From: Orbilia blumenaviensis
Lineage: Eukaryota > Ascomycota > Orbiliomycetes > Orbiliales > Orbiliaceae
Length of the DNA: 64,000 nucleotides
Reading direction: 5' to 3'
Assembly: GCA_036872755.1 (NCBI GenBank)
Contig: JAVHNS010000001.1
Span: 3,720,001-3,784,000, forward strand
The position numbers and the translations under genes were made by a program. Of the stretch, positions 48,699 through 60,410 are shown piece by piece (position 1 is the stretch's first letter; each line of letters starts with the position of its first letter). The notes beneath the pieces are model-generated. The model was not told the DNA's origin. It ran no database searches and was given only the letters and a program-made list of their open reading frames with translations.

Positions 48699-49778
48699 CT
48701 TCGCGAAAGGTCGGTTTGTGTAGTAGCTAAGATATTGATTACAACACAGACGAGGGTGTTGGGTATTGTGGTATTTTCCAAAATGGATGAGTTTGGGTTT
48801 GGCAGTGGTCGTTGACTGGTGGATGCCTCGGATATTGTAGGTGATCAAAGCAGTAGCAGTAGCAGTAGCACGGCTCATACGCTGAATGCGACGGTGACGG
48901 GGTAGTTGGACAAGATTGTATACGTTGTCGGAGGGAGAGCAGGATGACCCCAGACGACTAGACGGACGAACGAGAAGGAATAATCGCCCAGCCGAAGAAT
49001 GTGCCACTGAAGGTAAAAAGAATATTAGAAAAGAAAAAAAAAAAAGTAGAAGGGGAGATATATTTTAGTTATCTGTGATTCCAAGGGTCCAGTTTATACT
49101 AAAATTGTGAATTGCGAAAAGGCCAGGCGCTGTCGCTGCAGCTGTGGTAAACGTCCGTTGCCGACCAGTTCAGCCGAGGCATTTGCCTGAACTGGAAAGC
49201 CAACACGTCCCCGGCAAACTGAGCTAGCGAGCGGGAGGATGGGGATGGACTTACTTGAGGCAGTCGAGAATGGGTGGGATGCTTAGTAGCAGCTCGTATA
49301 TAACTATGAGTAGGAGGAGATGATGATTGATTATGGTGATGATGTTGAGGTTAACAGGGAGATGGCGATGCTCAGCTTCGACAATGCATAGATCGACTAG
49401 TGGCTAGCTCAGCCTAGGAATTTGCAATTCGACACTCAGGAAACCAGTATAATCCAAGTTTATCACATTCTTATCTAACTACAATTTTATCCCAGCTCCA
49501 TACGCTCATGACCAAGTACTGAAGTAGGTAAGTGATATCAAAACATAATACAATCGCTTGCTGCTGTAATTCTCTAGCTATGCACCGACAAAATATGCAA
49601 ATGAGCTCGAAAACTCGAAGGAACAAAAAATGATAGCATCCAGATCAGAAACCATATTCAATTTTGCAACAGTACCGGTTTAAAAAGGCACATGCCAAAA
49701 ATAAATCCAAGATAGACCAAAAAAATAAGAATCTTAAGCCCTCGTCTACCGCCTGTTTCTTGAGACCGGCACAGCCGT
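48699..49778. other. Hydrolase 5' region and IML2 3' flank
   Basis: About 1.1 kb. It includes the possible N-terminal extension frame of the hydrolase (48699–48878) with a (GTAGCA)n-like microsatellite near 48853–48870, then promoter sequence, then the IML2 3' flank. No other gene was recognised. Confidence 0.45.
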
Positions 49779-52616
49779 CTACAGCTGCGGCCCACCGGCA
49801 TGCTTAAGCACATCCAATCCCATGGATGCCCGCAACCCGAGTCTAAATTCAACCACCATCACATCACAACTCCGAAATCAGCATCCGTTCCCATTTTTTG
49901 GAGAGATTACATAATACGGCCACACCAGTACACATCCCCGTCGGTCCGAGGTGTATCTTTTATTTATTGGAATCAAAGAGGGTTGGATTTTTCTTACCGG
50001 TTATCGAGTTCATATGATTCCCATGAAGCAGATTTTGTAAGATGTTCGTGTATTGTTTTTGATTCCTTGACGCCGTGTTCTTTCCATATGATCACTGCTA
50101 TTTCATATTGTGTCGAGGGGACTACATTTGTTTATATATTAAGTGCATCAGCTAAAAAAAAACCCCTTTCCAGAAATATAAAAACGGATTGATTGCTCTT
50201 TTAACAGCAAAGGGGATGTTTTGTACTTACGGACCCAGTTCTCCTCCTTCAGCTTGAGTTTATCAACTGTGACTACCTCTTTTTCAAATATTTCTCTAGC
50301 CTTTGAGAATTCGCCTAGATGGCGTGCTAGGACCGCTTTTAAGAATGACTGTACGACCTTTTCGTCGAGTTCTGTTATGCATGACTTGGGGTTTTCTGCC
50401 TCTTCCGCGGGAGGCTGCCATTCTATACTTTTGATGGACTGTGCGATTAATTCGTCGTTCATGCGGGTGAACCCGTCTAGTCAATCAGTTCGTCAGCAGA
50501 AGAATGATTTAATTGGGGGAGTAAATATTGGGGTGGTGGTAAAAGAGCATACTCCACATATAAATCATCTCCTCCAACGGACTAACCCCCACCGCATCAA
50601 CAAGCCTACACTTCCTCTCCTTCGCAAACCTCTGCCACTTCTTAACCTTTCTATCCGTAAACGTCTCCAATGGAAGAGTCCTAGCCATGAACTTCTTCTT
50701 CCCCAGATGAAGTGCGACTTTCGAAAACAGGTCTTCGGCCTTTTTAGCCCATTCTTCGGAATTTTTGGATGTTTGGCTGCCCGGGGTGGTGGATTGGCGG
50801 TAGAGTTCGACGTAGCAGCTGGCGGCTATGTAGTAGTACATTGCGTCGGACCAGCTGTTTAGATTGATCAGGTGGAGGAACGTTTGGGCGGCTTTTTCGT
50901 AGTTGTGGATGCACATGAAGTTTCTGTGGATACTTTTAGTATGCGTTTCCATGGTTCCCTGAGGAGAGAAGGGGGGGGTAGAAACATACAGTCCCTTTTC
51001 GAAGACACATATCGCCTCGATTTGCCTATATTTGCCCGATTAGCCTCCTCTTCCAACAAAAGGAAATTGGTATAAATACTAAACAAATAGCAGTGGGGGG
51101 ATAAATGGATAATACATCATCTGCGGCTTCCTCTCAAACTCCAACAATTCAATCGCCTTCTCCACCTCCTTCTTCTGCGTGCACAACCTCGCCTCCTCCA
51201 GCACCCACAACGGACTATTCTTATACTTGTTGCGATATGCAAACAACAGATCCTCACATTTCTTCCGCGGCATCCCGCCCTTCGCTTCATCTGTTTCGAT
51301 GATATCGCAGTACTGCATCATTTGGTAGTATACCAATACTAATAAGGCGGCGAGTGCGCCGTGGGAATTCATCATATTCGCGGACTCCCACAGGCATTCG
51401 ACGCCTTTTTTTCGGTCTGGAAGTGATCACATACCGATTAGCATAAACTCCACCCGTAAAAAAAAAAAGCGTAATTCCCAGATAGATATAAGGTATAAGA
51501 ACTGGGAGAAAGTAAAAGGATTATAATTACCGCCATGAAACCCCAGAATCGACAATAACCGCGACATAGACGGTGGAATCATCCCAATCAATAGTAATAG
51601 CGTGCCATAGCACAGATTCCCGCCACTCTCAACATACTCATCCACCGCATTCTTAAACTCTACTTCTTCTTTTCCACCGATACTACCCCCAGCATGCGCA
51701 GCAGGCACCAAAAGCCTGCTCTCATCACCAGTCACAGAACCTCCAACAGCAACACTACTACTATTCCCACTACCCCCCTCAGCAGCAGCAGCAGCGGCAG
51801 CAATCCTCTTAGCCTTAACCTCATCAATACTCCTACTGACCCCCTCAAGCGTTTTAAATGCCGTTCTCAACTTATAAAACGACTTCATAGCCTCAACTAT
51901 AGATTCGGAAAGAAGACCGATTACAGCGGACATCAGCTGCGACTCTGCGCTTGCTAGGGCGAATTCGGTGCCGGCTGGGTAGGAGGATGTGCTGTGTGGG
52001 GAGCGGACGGCGTGGCGTTGGGCGGTGTAGGCAGCTGATTCGGCGGCACCGAGGGCGTCGGATGCTTCTTTCATGACGGATTGTTCGAAACCAGCGGCGG
52101 ATCTTAAGAAGCCGGTTGCGCCCAGGCCTAGCTGTGGTAGTTCTTGATGTTTAGACCCATATTTTCAACTTTTTTTTTGGTACGTACATAGGTACCTGGG
52201 TATGGTATAAGGATATAAAAATGCAATTTTTGGAACGCGTACCTTATGCCAAACGGACCCTCCGGCCTCCAACTCTGCCTCTGCAGCTTCTAGATTATCG
52301 TCCATGACATGGTCCATCGCTATTAGAAGAAAGTTAAATCATATCAATCATATATTCTCTACCCTTTTTGTATATTCATGTTTTATAGTTACCTCTCATA
52401 ACCTGAATAACTAACCATCCAGTCGAATAATATTAGCATCTAATTAATTCCAAAACATGTAATAAGAAACGAGATATATATTATGAAATACGTACTATCA
52501 GCTTGCTCATCTAGCCCGCTCAGAGATATCGAAGAGCCTGTGTCTTTCACTAATTGCGTCGGGGTAGGAGCGGGCGATGCCCCTCTGCTGCTTGAGAACC
52601 AGCCGCCTCTGAACAT
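49779..52616 (-). CDS. IML2: Iml2 / TPR39 family protein (inclusion body clearance)
   Basis: Ten coding exons: 52616–52496, 52410–52393, 52319–52243, 52131–51531, 51416–51116, 51025–50990, 50923–50553, 50476–50231, 50121–49998 and 49842–49779. They give 652 residues with consistent phases at all nine junctions. The second exon is only 18 bases and the sixth only 36. Family marks: MRAMDHVMDDNLEAAEAELE, GLGATGFLRSAAGFEQSVMK, ECLWESANMMNSHGALAALL, SPLWVLEEARLC, ICVFEKGLNFMCIHNYEKAA, then WKEHGVKESKTIHEHL and a C-terminal LDVLKHAGGPQL. Iml2 is a TPR-like protein linked in yeast to the outer mitochondrial membrane, lipid droplets and clearance of protein inclusions; TTC39 proteins are the animal relatives. 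An alanine run (AAAAAAAEGG) and a Gly/Ser segment form an insert at about residues 190–215. Confidence 0.88.
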
Positions 52617-54699
52617 CTTTCCCTTCTTTCCCTTGTTCCTTTTAAGAGTAAAATCTTAGAAATAAGTCGTAATGGAAGGATAAATTTCTAGGTTTTGGTA
52701 AGTCGAAGGCTGGATTTACGCCGTGGATATATTAATTGAATGCTGTCGAAAAATAAAAAGAGCCAGGGAGTATCCAGATATCCAGATGTGGTTATGGCGA
52801 ATTCGAATGTTTAAGTTGCCCAGTCCAGTCCAGTCTCCACTCTGTACTGTGCCTAGCTATAAACCCCGATCGATCCTTCCAAAAGGCCGGCTATAGCTAG
52901 TAAATTAAATCCAATCAGAAGGAAAGAAGGAAAGAAGGAAAGAAAGAAAGAAAGAAAAGGCTTCTCGGGATCCCGATTTTGATTCGATTCAAAAGCTGCC
53001 AGCCCGGCTGCAATACGTATCGCAGATAATCCCGGCCTTTCTAGACTGTCTGCAAGGCGCTCCCACCTTTTTTTTTTCGCTTTGGAACCCCCCCAAGTAG
53101 CCTTGTCCAGTAGTAGTTTTTTTTCAGCTTACTGGATATAGATCTTGACGTGTTGGATTTTTTTCGGTGGGTAGGTTTTGGCTTCTTGTAACTGCGAGTA
53201 ACTTTTTTGGTTTTTTTCTTCTTGTTCGCGCTGATGTCATTAATCACCCAGATTGAACGGTGGACTTTCAGCTTGAACCTCCTGCCTTCCTTTTCGGACT
53301 GGAGGTTAGGTATTAAGCTGATATTCGAGTCAGAAAGGCCTCTCGGGGTCGTTATAGAAAGGATGATAGAATTAAATACTCCAGCAATGGAAAATGCTAA
53401 CCTCTTATTAATTAAAAACAAAAGACCGAGACGTCGGTATTTAACCTCCCCGTCGGCGGCGGGCGGCGTGTGTCCAGGGTTCGATTCAAAATTAAGCTTA
53501 AAAAAAAAAAAAACCAAGAACCACTTGAATTCGAAAAAAAAAAAAGGTATTGATGGGGTTAAGTTACGTTCGGTACTTAAAAAGTACCATCCATACACAC
53601 GTTACGTATACACACGCGGCGAACCGGCCGGGGCGGTTTGATAACCCCGTCCTGTTAACCTCCTACAGTTCAGAACAGTCCAGTTCGGCTGGTCAGTCTT
53701 CCAGTGCGCCTAGCTCCATGGATCGCCCGTATTCCCTTTCCACTTCCTTTCCGTGGGGAAAGTTAACTGTATAAGCCTCCTCGGGATTACATAATTCCCA
53801 TATTATGTTTTTTTTTTTTTTTTGCAATTAGCTTGGGGAGGGTAATGGGATTGTGCAGATGTGGACTTTTCTTCTGGATTGGGAATTCAATATCGTGTCG
53901 GAGATTACTGGAGGAACAAGCTTAAGGAAATGGCTTACAATTATAACAACGGCCTCGTCAGCAGTGCACATCGGTGCATTTCAGTGGTTTTCTTGATATT
54001 GGATATCGTACTTCTGAGAAATTATTTTTGGAAGCACTAGGCTAGACTTCGTTCGATTTTTTTGTATTCTTTTGAGCTCCTAGGTCGAAATCGTAATTAT
54101 GATCACGATCAGTTGATTTTGGCATTGCATTGGTGATAGGGAGCTTTGGTACGGATATAACAACTCCCACTTCGGAATCGATGCTGATACCTATTGGTAT
54201 ACTGTACCTTGGGTTAACTATCTTTTGTTTTGCGGACTAATTGGAAAATCGAGTAACTAGGTAGCTACCTGGAAGGTACATTCAAAAGAAATCAAAATAC
54301 TCGACTGTTTCCACCAAAAAGGTTCATAAAACCCATTGTAGATATACAAGTTACCCTAGGAAGTCTAGGCTCCTGTATATAGATTCTAGCTGTCGTGTGC
54401 TGGTACAGCGAAGCTGGCCCGCTTAACACCGACCCACGCATCCCTTCTCCCAACCGGACATAACACAACCCGTCCAACCCCATCCAACCCGCCAAGAACA
54501 ATCAATTAATCAGAGCCGACAGCTGTAGCTCACCCAAAGCTCCGTCCATATACCTATTCAATACCCTCACGCGTCCTTCCACCCGCCACCATCCCACTAC
54601 GATCTATACAAGACCAAACCACCCACCATCGAAACCATAACCCCTCCTCCTCCTCCTCTCCCCTCCTCACGCGCGCACATACAAAAACACCAACCAACC
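52617..54699. other. Divergent intergenic region IML2 / SEM1
   Basis: About 2.1 kb between divergent starts, with A/T homopolymers near 53500–53545 and 53810–53822. The overlapping frames on both strands at 53041–53641 are driven by low complexity. No supported gene. Confidence 0.45.
52919..52958 (+). repeat. GGAAAGAA / GAAA microsatellite
   Basis: About five units of a purine tetramer/octamer repeat (GGAAAGAAGGAAAGAA...) in the IML2 promoter side. Confidence 0.85.
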
Positions 54700-55140
54700 A
54701 TGTCATCCAAACCCACCGCCGCCGCCGCCGCCGCAAAACCCGAAGACACCAAAGATCCAAAAACTATCAAAAAGGTGTTAGACGAGGATGATGAATTTGA
54801 AGATTTCCCCGCTGAAGGTAGGCAGGCCCCCCCCCATTTCTTTTTTTCTTTCTCTTTTCTTAAGCATGTGGGAGCTAACTGTTTTTTTTTTTGGTAACGG
54901 ATAGAATGGGAAGAAGACGAAACCGAAGTCCCCGGCGGCGGCAAGCCTAATCTATGGGAAGAGAGCTGGGATGATGATGATTTAAGTGAGGATTTTTCGA
55001 AGCAGTTGAAGTCAGCATTCCCCATTCCTTTACATATATATATATATATACGTCGATTACGATCGTACTAATGAATTTCCTTCGGGACATACAGGGAAGA
55101 GCTGAAAAAGGTGGATGCGCACAAAACAGGGTCTAGCTAA
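54700..55140 (+). CDS. SEM1: 26S proteasome lid subunit Sem1/Dss1
   Basis: Exons 54700–54817, 54905–55010 and 55095–55140 give 89 residues, right for Sem1/DSS1. The protein is almost wholly acidic and disordered: VLDEDDEFEDFPAEEWEEDE, then NLWEESWDDDDLSEDF, ending in the helix KQLKEELKKVDAHK. The DEFEDF(P)xxxW and NLWEESWDDDD blocks are the two conserved acidic-aromatic segments that bind proteasome lid subunits, BRCA2-type proteins and TREX-2. Sem1 tethers Rpn3 and Rpn7 during lid assembly. The second intron uses an unusual donor (GTCAGC) after AA, which restores LKEELKK. If that intron were read through, the frame would leave the family sequence. The Ala run (AAAAAA) near the N-terminus is codon-repeat expansion (GCC)n. 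Confidence 0.9.
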
Positions 55141-55913
55141 ATCCCGTGCTCTTTGGAGGATTTTGCATGGGCCCCCTTCCTTCTTTTTTTGGAGACGTTA
55201 TATACATACATACACGCATACGGGCGAATAATTCTATACATTACATGGCCCGGATAGGAACGGCTATGAGATGATTTTTTCTGGATATCGAGACCCTTGA
55301 AAGGCGGGGGTTGGTTGAGGCAGGTGTGGATGATGTATATTTACGAAACCAACAATCAATCAATCAAAAATATATCGATCAATCGATCGATCGACCAACC
55401 AAAACACCTAGGAGAAATACAATAGGCGGGACTTGGTATAACTGCGGTTCATATTTATATACCCCGCATGGAACAATACCTTCAAGCGGGTAGGTTTATA
55501 CGATATACGTAATCTGCGACTGTACCACGATACGATATCGAAGCAAGAATAACATCATACCAATGATCCAATTAATTCATTATTAGCTTTTATTAGCTAA
55601 AAGTCGGACCGATACTACTAAAAGTCCACCGCTTAAGAAAAAGAAGGACCAGATCCTCTCCTTTCTTCTTTCTCCAAAAAAGAAAGCCATCCACCATTTT
55701 TTTTATCTTTGAGAAAAAAAATGAGGGTACTACAGCTATAAAAAGCCTATGTATCTACAAAAAGAAAAAAAGACCTCCAAACCGGACCAAAAAAAAAAGG
55801 TAAAAAGTCCGTTGGTGATGCTCCCCAAAAGAAAAAAAAGAGCGAGGTAGAGGTTTTATTAAGCTTCCAGACCCGGCTTCCAATGTATATTGATTTGAAG
55901 CGGTGTGGGGGAT
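55141..55913. other. Convergent intergenic region SEM1 / PGK1
   Basis: About 770 bases with 3' ends of both genes. A short (ATCA/ATCG)n stretch lies at 55355–55395, and A-rich runs at 55670–55850. No gene seen. Confidence 0.5.
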
Positions 55914-57786
55914 TTAAGCCTTCTCCTGTAGTTTTTGATTATATTGTTAGCAATGCTGTTGTAATCTCTCTAATATATGGGAAATAGAGACTTACGGAGA
56001 GGGCAACGACACCAGGGAGCTCCTTTCCTTCGAGCAATTCCAGGGAACTAATTTCAATGTCAGCATCTGAATATCCTTATGATATGTATATAATATGGAG
56101 GGCTACTTACGCGCCACCACCGGTCGAGACGTGGCTGAGCTTGTCCTCGACACCGTACTTGGCAGCAACGGTAGCGGTATCACCACCACCGATGATGACA
56201 ATCTTGCCGTTCTGGGCTCCTTCGACAACGGCGTCCAAACTAGTCACACACACACACAAGACATATTAGTTATATGTTGGGCTCAAAATGGTTCGAATGG
56301 GGGGTTTGACTCACGTAGCCTTGGTTCCAGCAGCGAACTTCTCGAACTCAAAGACACCGGCGGGTCTATATATTGTTCACCTCGTTAGTTGGATACTTCA
56401 TGCCTTCCAGGAATTTATTTCAGTTTACGTGGAAATGCATACCCGTTCCACAGGATGGTCTTGGAATCAGCGATAGCTGCAGTGAACAACTTGACAGACT
56501 CAGGACCACAGTCCAAACCCATCCACTCATCCGGAATGCCATCGGCATCTTTGGCATATCCCGTCTCAGCGTCCTTGTCAAACTTATCGGCAGTAACAAA
56601 GTCAACGGGCAAGACAACATCAACATTGTTAGCCTTAGCCTTATCAACCAACTCCTGAACCTTTTCAGAACCAGCCTGGTCGAACAGCGACTTTCCGATC
56701 TTAACGCCATCCAGGACCTTCTTGAAGGTGAAAGCCATGCCACCGCAGATGATGAGCTTGTTGACCTTGGGGATCAGGTTATCGATCAGCTGGATCTTGT
56801 CGGAGACTTTGGCACCACCGAGGATGGCGAGGAAAGGTCTCTCTGGGTTCTCGAGGGCTTTGGCGAAGTATTCGAGTTCCTTCTTGACGAGGAAGCCGGA
56901 GGCCTTCTGGGGGAGGTCGACGCCGACCATGGAGCTGTGGGCGCGGTGGGCGGTGCCGAAGGCGTCGTCTGCGTTCATTTTAAATCAAATATCAGTCACG
57001 TAGTCTTTATAAATGTATATATGTGATAGGGTGAAACACACTGATGTAGACGTCTCCGAGAGCGGTGAGGCCCTTTCGGAACTCCTTGACCTTCTCCTTA
57101 TCGGCCTTGACCTTCTCACCGGCCTCGTTGACGCCCTTTCCTTCTTCCTCGATGTGGAATCGCAAGTTCTCGAGGAGGAAGATAGCACCTAAATTAAACC
57201 CCCATTCCAAATCAGCAATTGCCTCTTAAAACTATACCCATATGCATATGCATAACACAATATACACATAGATATATATGTGTATATATATTTTTTAGTA
57301 AAAGGGAAAAAGAGGGGGTTAAAAATACCATCACTGCCACCATTAACCGCCTCCTCAACCTCCTTGCCGACGGAGTCAGGCAAGAAAGTCACCTTCTTCT
57401 CCAGCAGCTTGCTAAGCTCCTCGGCGACCGGAGCGAGGGAGTACTTCTGCTTGACGAGACCATCGGGACGGCCGAGGTGGGACATGAGAACGACGGCTTT
57501 GGCACCCTGGTCGAGGGCATATTTAATGGTGGGGAGGGCGCCGACGATGCGCTGGTTGTTAGTGATCTTCTTGTCGGCATCGAGGGGGACGTTGAAGTCC
57601 ACCTGTATTTATTATCATTCATTTATTCTCGTTAGTATGTGCTTCTATTATATATATGTGTGTGTGTGTAGAAGTCGTTTTGGTGTCAATTGAGGAGTGG
57701 GGAGTGGGAGAGGTTCATACACGGATGAGGACCCGCTTGTCCTTGAGGTCGACCTCGGTGATGGAGAGCTTGTTGCTGAGCGACAT
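55914..57786 (-). CDS. PGK1: Phosphoglycerate kinase
   Basis: Eight coding exons (57786–57721, 57602–57329, 57188–57042, 56968–56443, 56365–56315, 56239–56111, 56047–55996, 55925–55914) give 418 residues, the standard length. It catalyses 1,3-bisphosphoglycerate + ADP to 3-phosphoglycerate + ATP in cytosolic glycolysis. Diagnostic motifs: [20 protein letters not shown], the RVDFNVPLD signature (rebuilt over the first splice), [41 protein letters not shown] (rebuilt by splicing), [51 protein letters not shown] and the hinge-end [19 protein letters not shown]. The last coding exon holds only Glu-Lys-Ala-stop. Seven introns is high for an ascomycete PGK. A TATAAATA element lies about 216 bases upstream, fitting strong expression. 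Divergent from the peroxiredoxin-like gene. Confidence 0.98.
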
Positions 57787-58001
57787 TGCGAACTTGCTTC
57801 TTTTTAAAGAATTAAAATTTTTATTTGTAGATACCAGGTACTTAGTTATGGTAGTAGTGTTAGTATTATTTTAATTGGTGAATGTAATTGATTGTGGTGA
57901 GGCTCTTTGGGATGAACGAGATGCAATGTAATGAGGGGCAGAGCTGAGGAGGGGGGAATGATATCAATGCTCGTGGAGGGGTTCGGGTGGGATGCCCGCT
58001 A

Positions 58002-58009
58002 TATTTATA
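58002..58009 (-). promoter_or_regulatory. TATA-box-like element of PGK1
   Basis: TATAAATA on the minus strand, 216 bases upstream of the PGK1 ATG, within CCGTATAAATATAGC. Sequence and orientation fit a TATA box of a highly expressed glycolytic gene if the leader is about 150 bases or longer. Confidence 0.4.
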
Positions 58010-58865
58010 CGGTATCATAGAATGATACCGGCCTCTTCCCGTAACTAACAAAAAAAAAAAAAGAGATAATCCGAGAAGAACGATCCTTGTACTTACATAT
58101 GTAATTCCTAGGTAGTCTTCCTCTCACCTATTCAATTTTTCTTGAGAAGAAGAAGCAGGAGATGTAAAGGCAATGCAATGCGTGATATAACGAATATGAA
58201 AGATTCCTGCTTCCGAGGCGGGGCAGACTAGAACAGAACACACCACGCCCAGGCAAGTAACCACCCCAAAAAAATAGACGAGAGAATTTACTTGACCGGG
58301 TTCGGGTTGTTCTGATAATATAATTCATTGCGTAATACGTAATAACAGTTAAATCCTATGCCACTCGCTCTGCACACTCTCGACTTGAGCTCTGTTCGGT
58401 CTGAACCTGTCCACCGAGCACGGGCCATTTCTGTTCCATTGATCCTCACTGCATCCATTCATTCATTCCTCACGCCACAACCACATTCCCTGGCCATTGC
58501 AACCCACTCCTCAAAGAAAGTACCCTGCAGTATACATCCCTACTAGGGTACCGACGTACTCAAATGTATGTATTTCGTAGATATAGGTAGTATGTCTGGC
58601 TTTGGCCGTTTGGGGCACTCCCTGCCGACGCCGACAGCTCCGATCTATCCAAGCTAGCTCTGTCTGTCTCTGTCTCTCTTTTCTCACTGCCATTACTTAA
58701 TCGGCTGGCCATTGGCTGGCAGGTAATTATGCACGTAACTTAGGAAGCTGCCCGTTAAACTCCCTCTAAAAAATAAATTCAAGTCTCACGCGTCGGAGTT
58801 TCTTTCTCCTTCTCTTGGCTTTATCATTCCATTCCCTCCCTCTCCCTCTCCCTTCTAGCTTTCTG

Positions 58866-59135
58866 AATAAAATAAAATAAAATAAAATATTTAAAATAAA
58901 AGTAATAAACCCGCAACCAGCCGGCTTCGACACTCTCCTTCAGCACTCCTATTTATCTACCTACTACCTAGGTAGATACCAACCTAGCCTACCAGCTCTA
59001 AGCTATCAGCTATAAGCTTCCCTCCTAGCTATCCAATCCAAACCCCAGACCCTCAGTCACTTACAACCCCCCATCACAAAAAATAAATAATAAAATAATA
59101 AAATAAAATAAAATAAATAACAATAATAAGAAAAG
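58866..59135 (+). repeat. AATAA-type simple repeats in the peroxiredoxin-like gene promoter/leader
   Basis: An AATAA pentamer array is at about 58866–58890. A nearly A/T-only stretch of AATAA and AAT units at 59078–59135 runs up to the ATG, with non-repeat sequence between them. Confidence 0.75.
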
Positions 59136-59989
59136 ATGTCGTCCACGCCAACCCGCGAGTATCTCAACGCCACAACGCTCAAGTCCGAAATGGCATCCTT
59201 TTCCTCGCCGGCCGAAAACCCAGAGCTCTCACCGGTCCCCAAGGTCGGCGACCACTTCCCAGAATCCGACCAGCTGCCCCAGCTCTCCTCGCTCGGCGAC
59301 AAACCCGTCATCATTGCGTTTCTGAGGCATTGCGGATGTCCTTGTTCGTCTACCCTTCCCTCCTTCCCCTTCCCTTTTTTTGTATTCTTTAGATAGAGCT
59401 GCTTAAAGAGCTCAGATATGGAGACTATGCGAATATGCTAACAAGATACCTTATTATATTGTATTATATTATATGACATACAGTCGCAGAAAAGACATTC
59501 CAAACCTTCCGCGCCCTCTCCGACAAACACCCAGACACAACCTTCATCGCAATCTCCCACTCCTCACAATCCGACACCGAAGAATGGGTGGTCTCGGTAG
59601 GCGGCACGGGCGACGTGGAGGTAGTAGTCGACCCGGCGAGAACTTTGTATGCGAAATGGGGACTGGGGTTTTCGTCTTACTGGGCCAACGTGGGCCCGGT
59701 TACTATGTGGAAGGCGCTGAAGTTGGGGAGTGAGGAGTTGATTTATAATAGACCGACGAAAAGTGGGTTTAGATGGCAGACGGCTGGGGGGTTTGCGGTT
59801 GATAAGGATGGGACGGTTAGGTGGGTTTATGTTAGTAGGAATGCACCGGATATTCCGGAGTTTGAGGAGGGGTTGAGGGCTGTTGGGAAGGGGAAGAAGG
59901 AGAGGAGGAGGAGGAGTCATGTTGTGGAGAAGGTGGGGGAGGGGGAGAGCTCGAGTGGCGCTGCTCCCGAGGCTAGTTCTTCTACTTGA
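59136..59989 (+). CDS. Peroxiredoxin-like (AhpC/TSA, PRXL2/AAED1-type) protein
   Basis: Exons 59136–59343 and 59484–59989 give 237 residues. The thioredoxin-like core begins around residue 30: VPKVGDHFPESDQLPQLSSL, then VIIAFLRHCGCPFAEKTFQT, then PDTTFIAISHSSQSDTEEW and VEVVVDPARTLYAKWGLGFS. The GCPF(A/C)E element is the active-site region of this family. The single Cys before Pro would be the redox-active residue; the position two after it, often Cys in related proteins, is Ala here. Late motifs: RWQTAGGFAVDKDGTVRWVY, followed by a basic (KKERRRRSH) and Ser-rich tail. Probably a cytosolic or nuclear thiol antioxidant; the substrate is unknown. The splice T|TC creates the conserved Phe of CPFAEK, which supports the intron call. 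Divergent from PGK1. Confidence 0.83.
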
Positions 59990-60410
59990 GGTGAGATAAT
60001 GGTGGTGGTGGTGGTTTACGAATTTATGAATGTTATGTGTACCGACCTCTTGTCAGCGTCTGTCTATCTGTCTGGGGGAGTTCTTGTGCGAATTTTTATA
60101 TACGATGATAATGGATAATATATACCGTAGGGGGTTTGGGTACTTTTCTGGGACTGCTTCCGAAGATTAAAACATTTTAAAAAGAAAGCAAGCCTTCTTA
60201 TTCCTTTTCAAATTGTTATTTATACTGTTTTAAGTTCCCTTTTGGCTATAAGCCGTCTTGAGAAACCAACCAAAACCCCGTACGGTACTTTTACTTTATC
60301 TTTCTATCTATATGGTATCGTATAATGGCTGCAGTGCTGTTGACCTGTAGGCACCCAAGCGATCCTCTAGATCTAACCTCTTCCTCTATATCATGATCTA
60401 ATGGATATCT
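59990..60410. other. Convergent intergenic region
   Basis: About 420 bases with the 3' ends of the peroxiredoxin-like gene and POL4. Nothing further was seen. Confidence 0.5.

Larger units (their letters stand above)
57787..59135. other. Divergent promoter region PGK1 / peroxiredoxin-like gene
   Basis: About 1.35 kb serving both genes. It ends in (AATAA)n-type repeats and an A/T-only leader before the peroxiredoxin-like ATG. No gene was recognised. Confidence 0.5.

Noticed and set aside
53460..53490. tRNA B-box-like GGTTCGATTC
   Set aside because: The flanks do not pair into a T arm or acceptor stem and no A box lies at the right distance.
53041..53641. 185-codon minus and 144-codon plus frames around 53 kb
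   Set aside because: Both are Lys- or Phe-rich products of A/T homopolymers with frame-breaking runs; no motif or start context.
54585..54590. GGTGGC core resembling the proteasome PACE element upstream of SEM1
   Set aside because: Only the six-base core is present (GGTGGCGGG rather than GGTGGCAAA), in a CCACC-rich leader where it is expected by chance.
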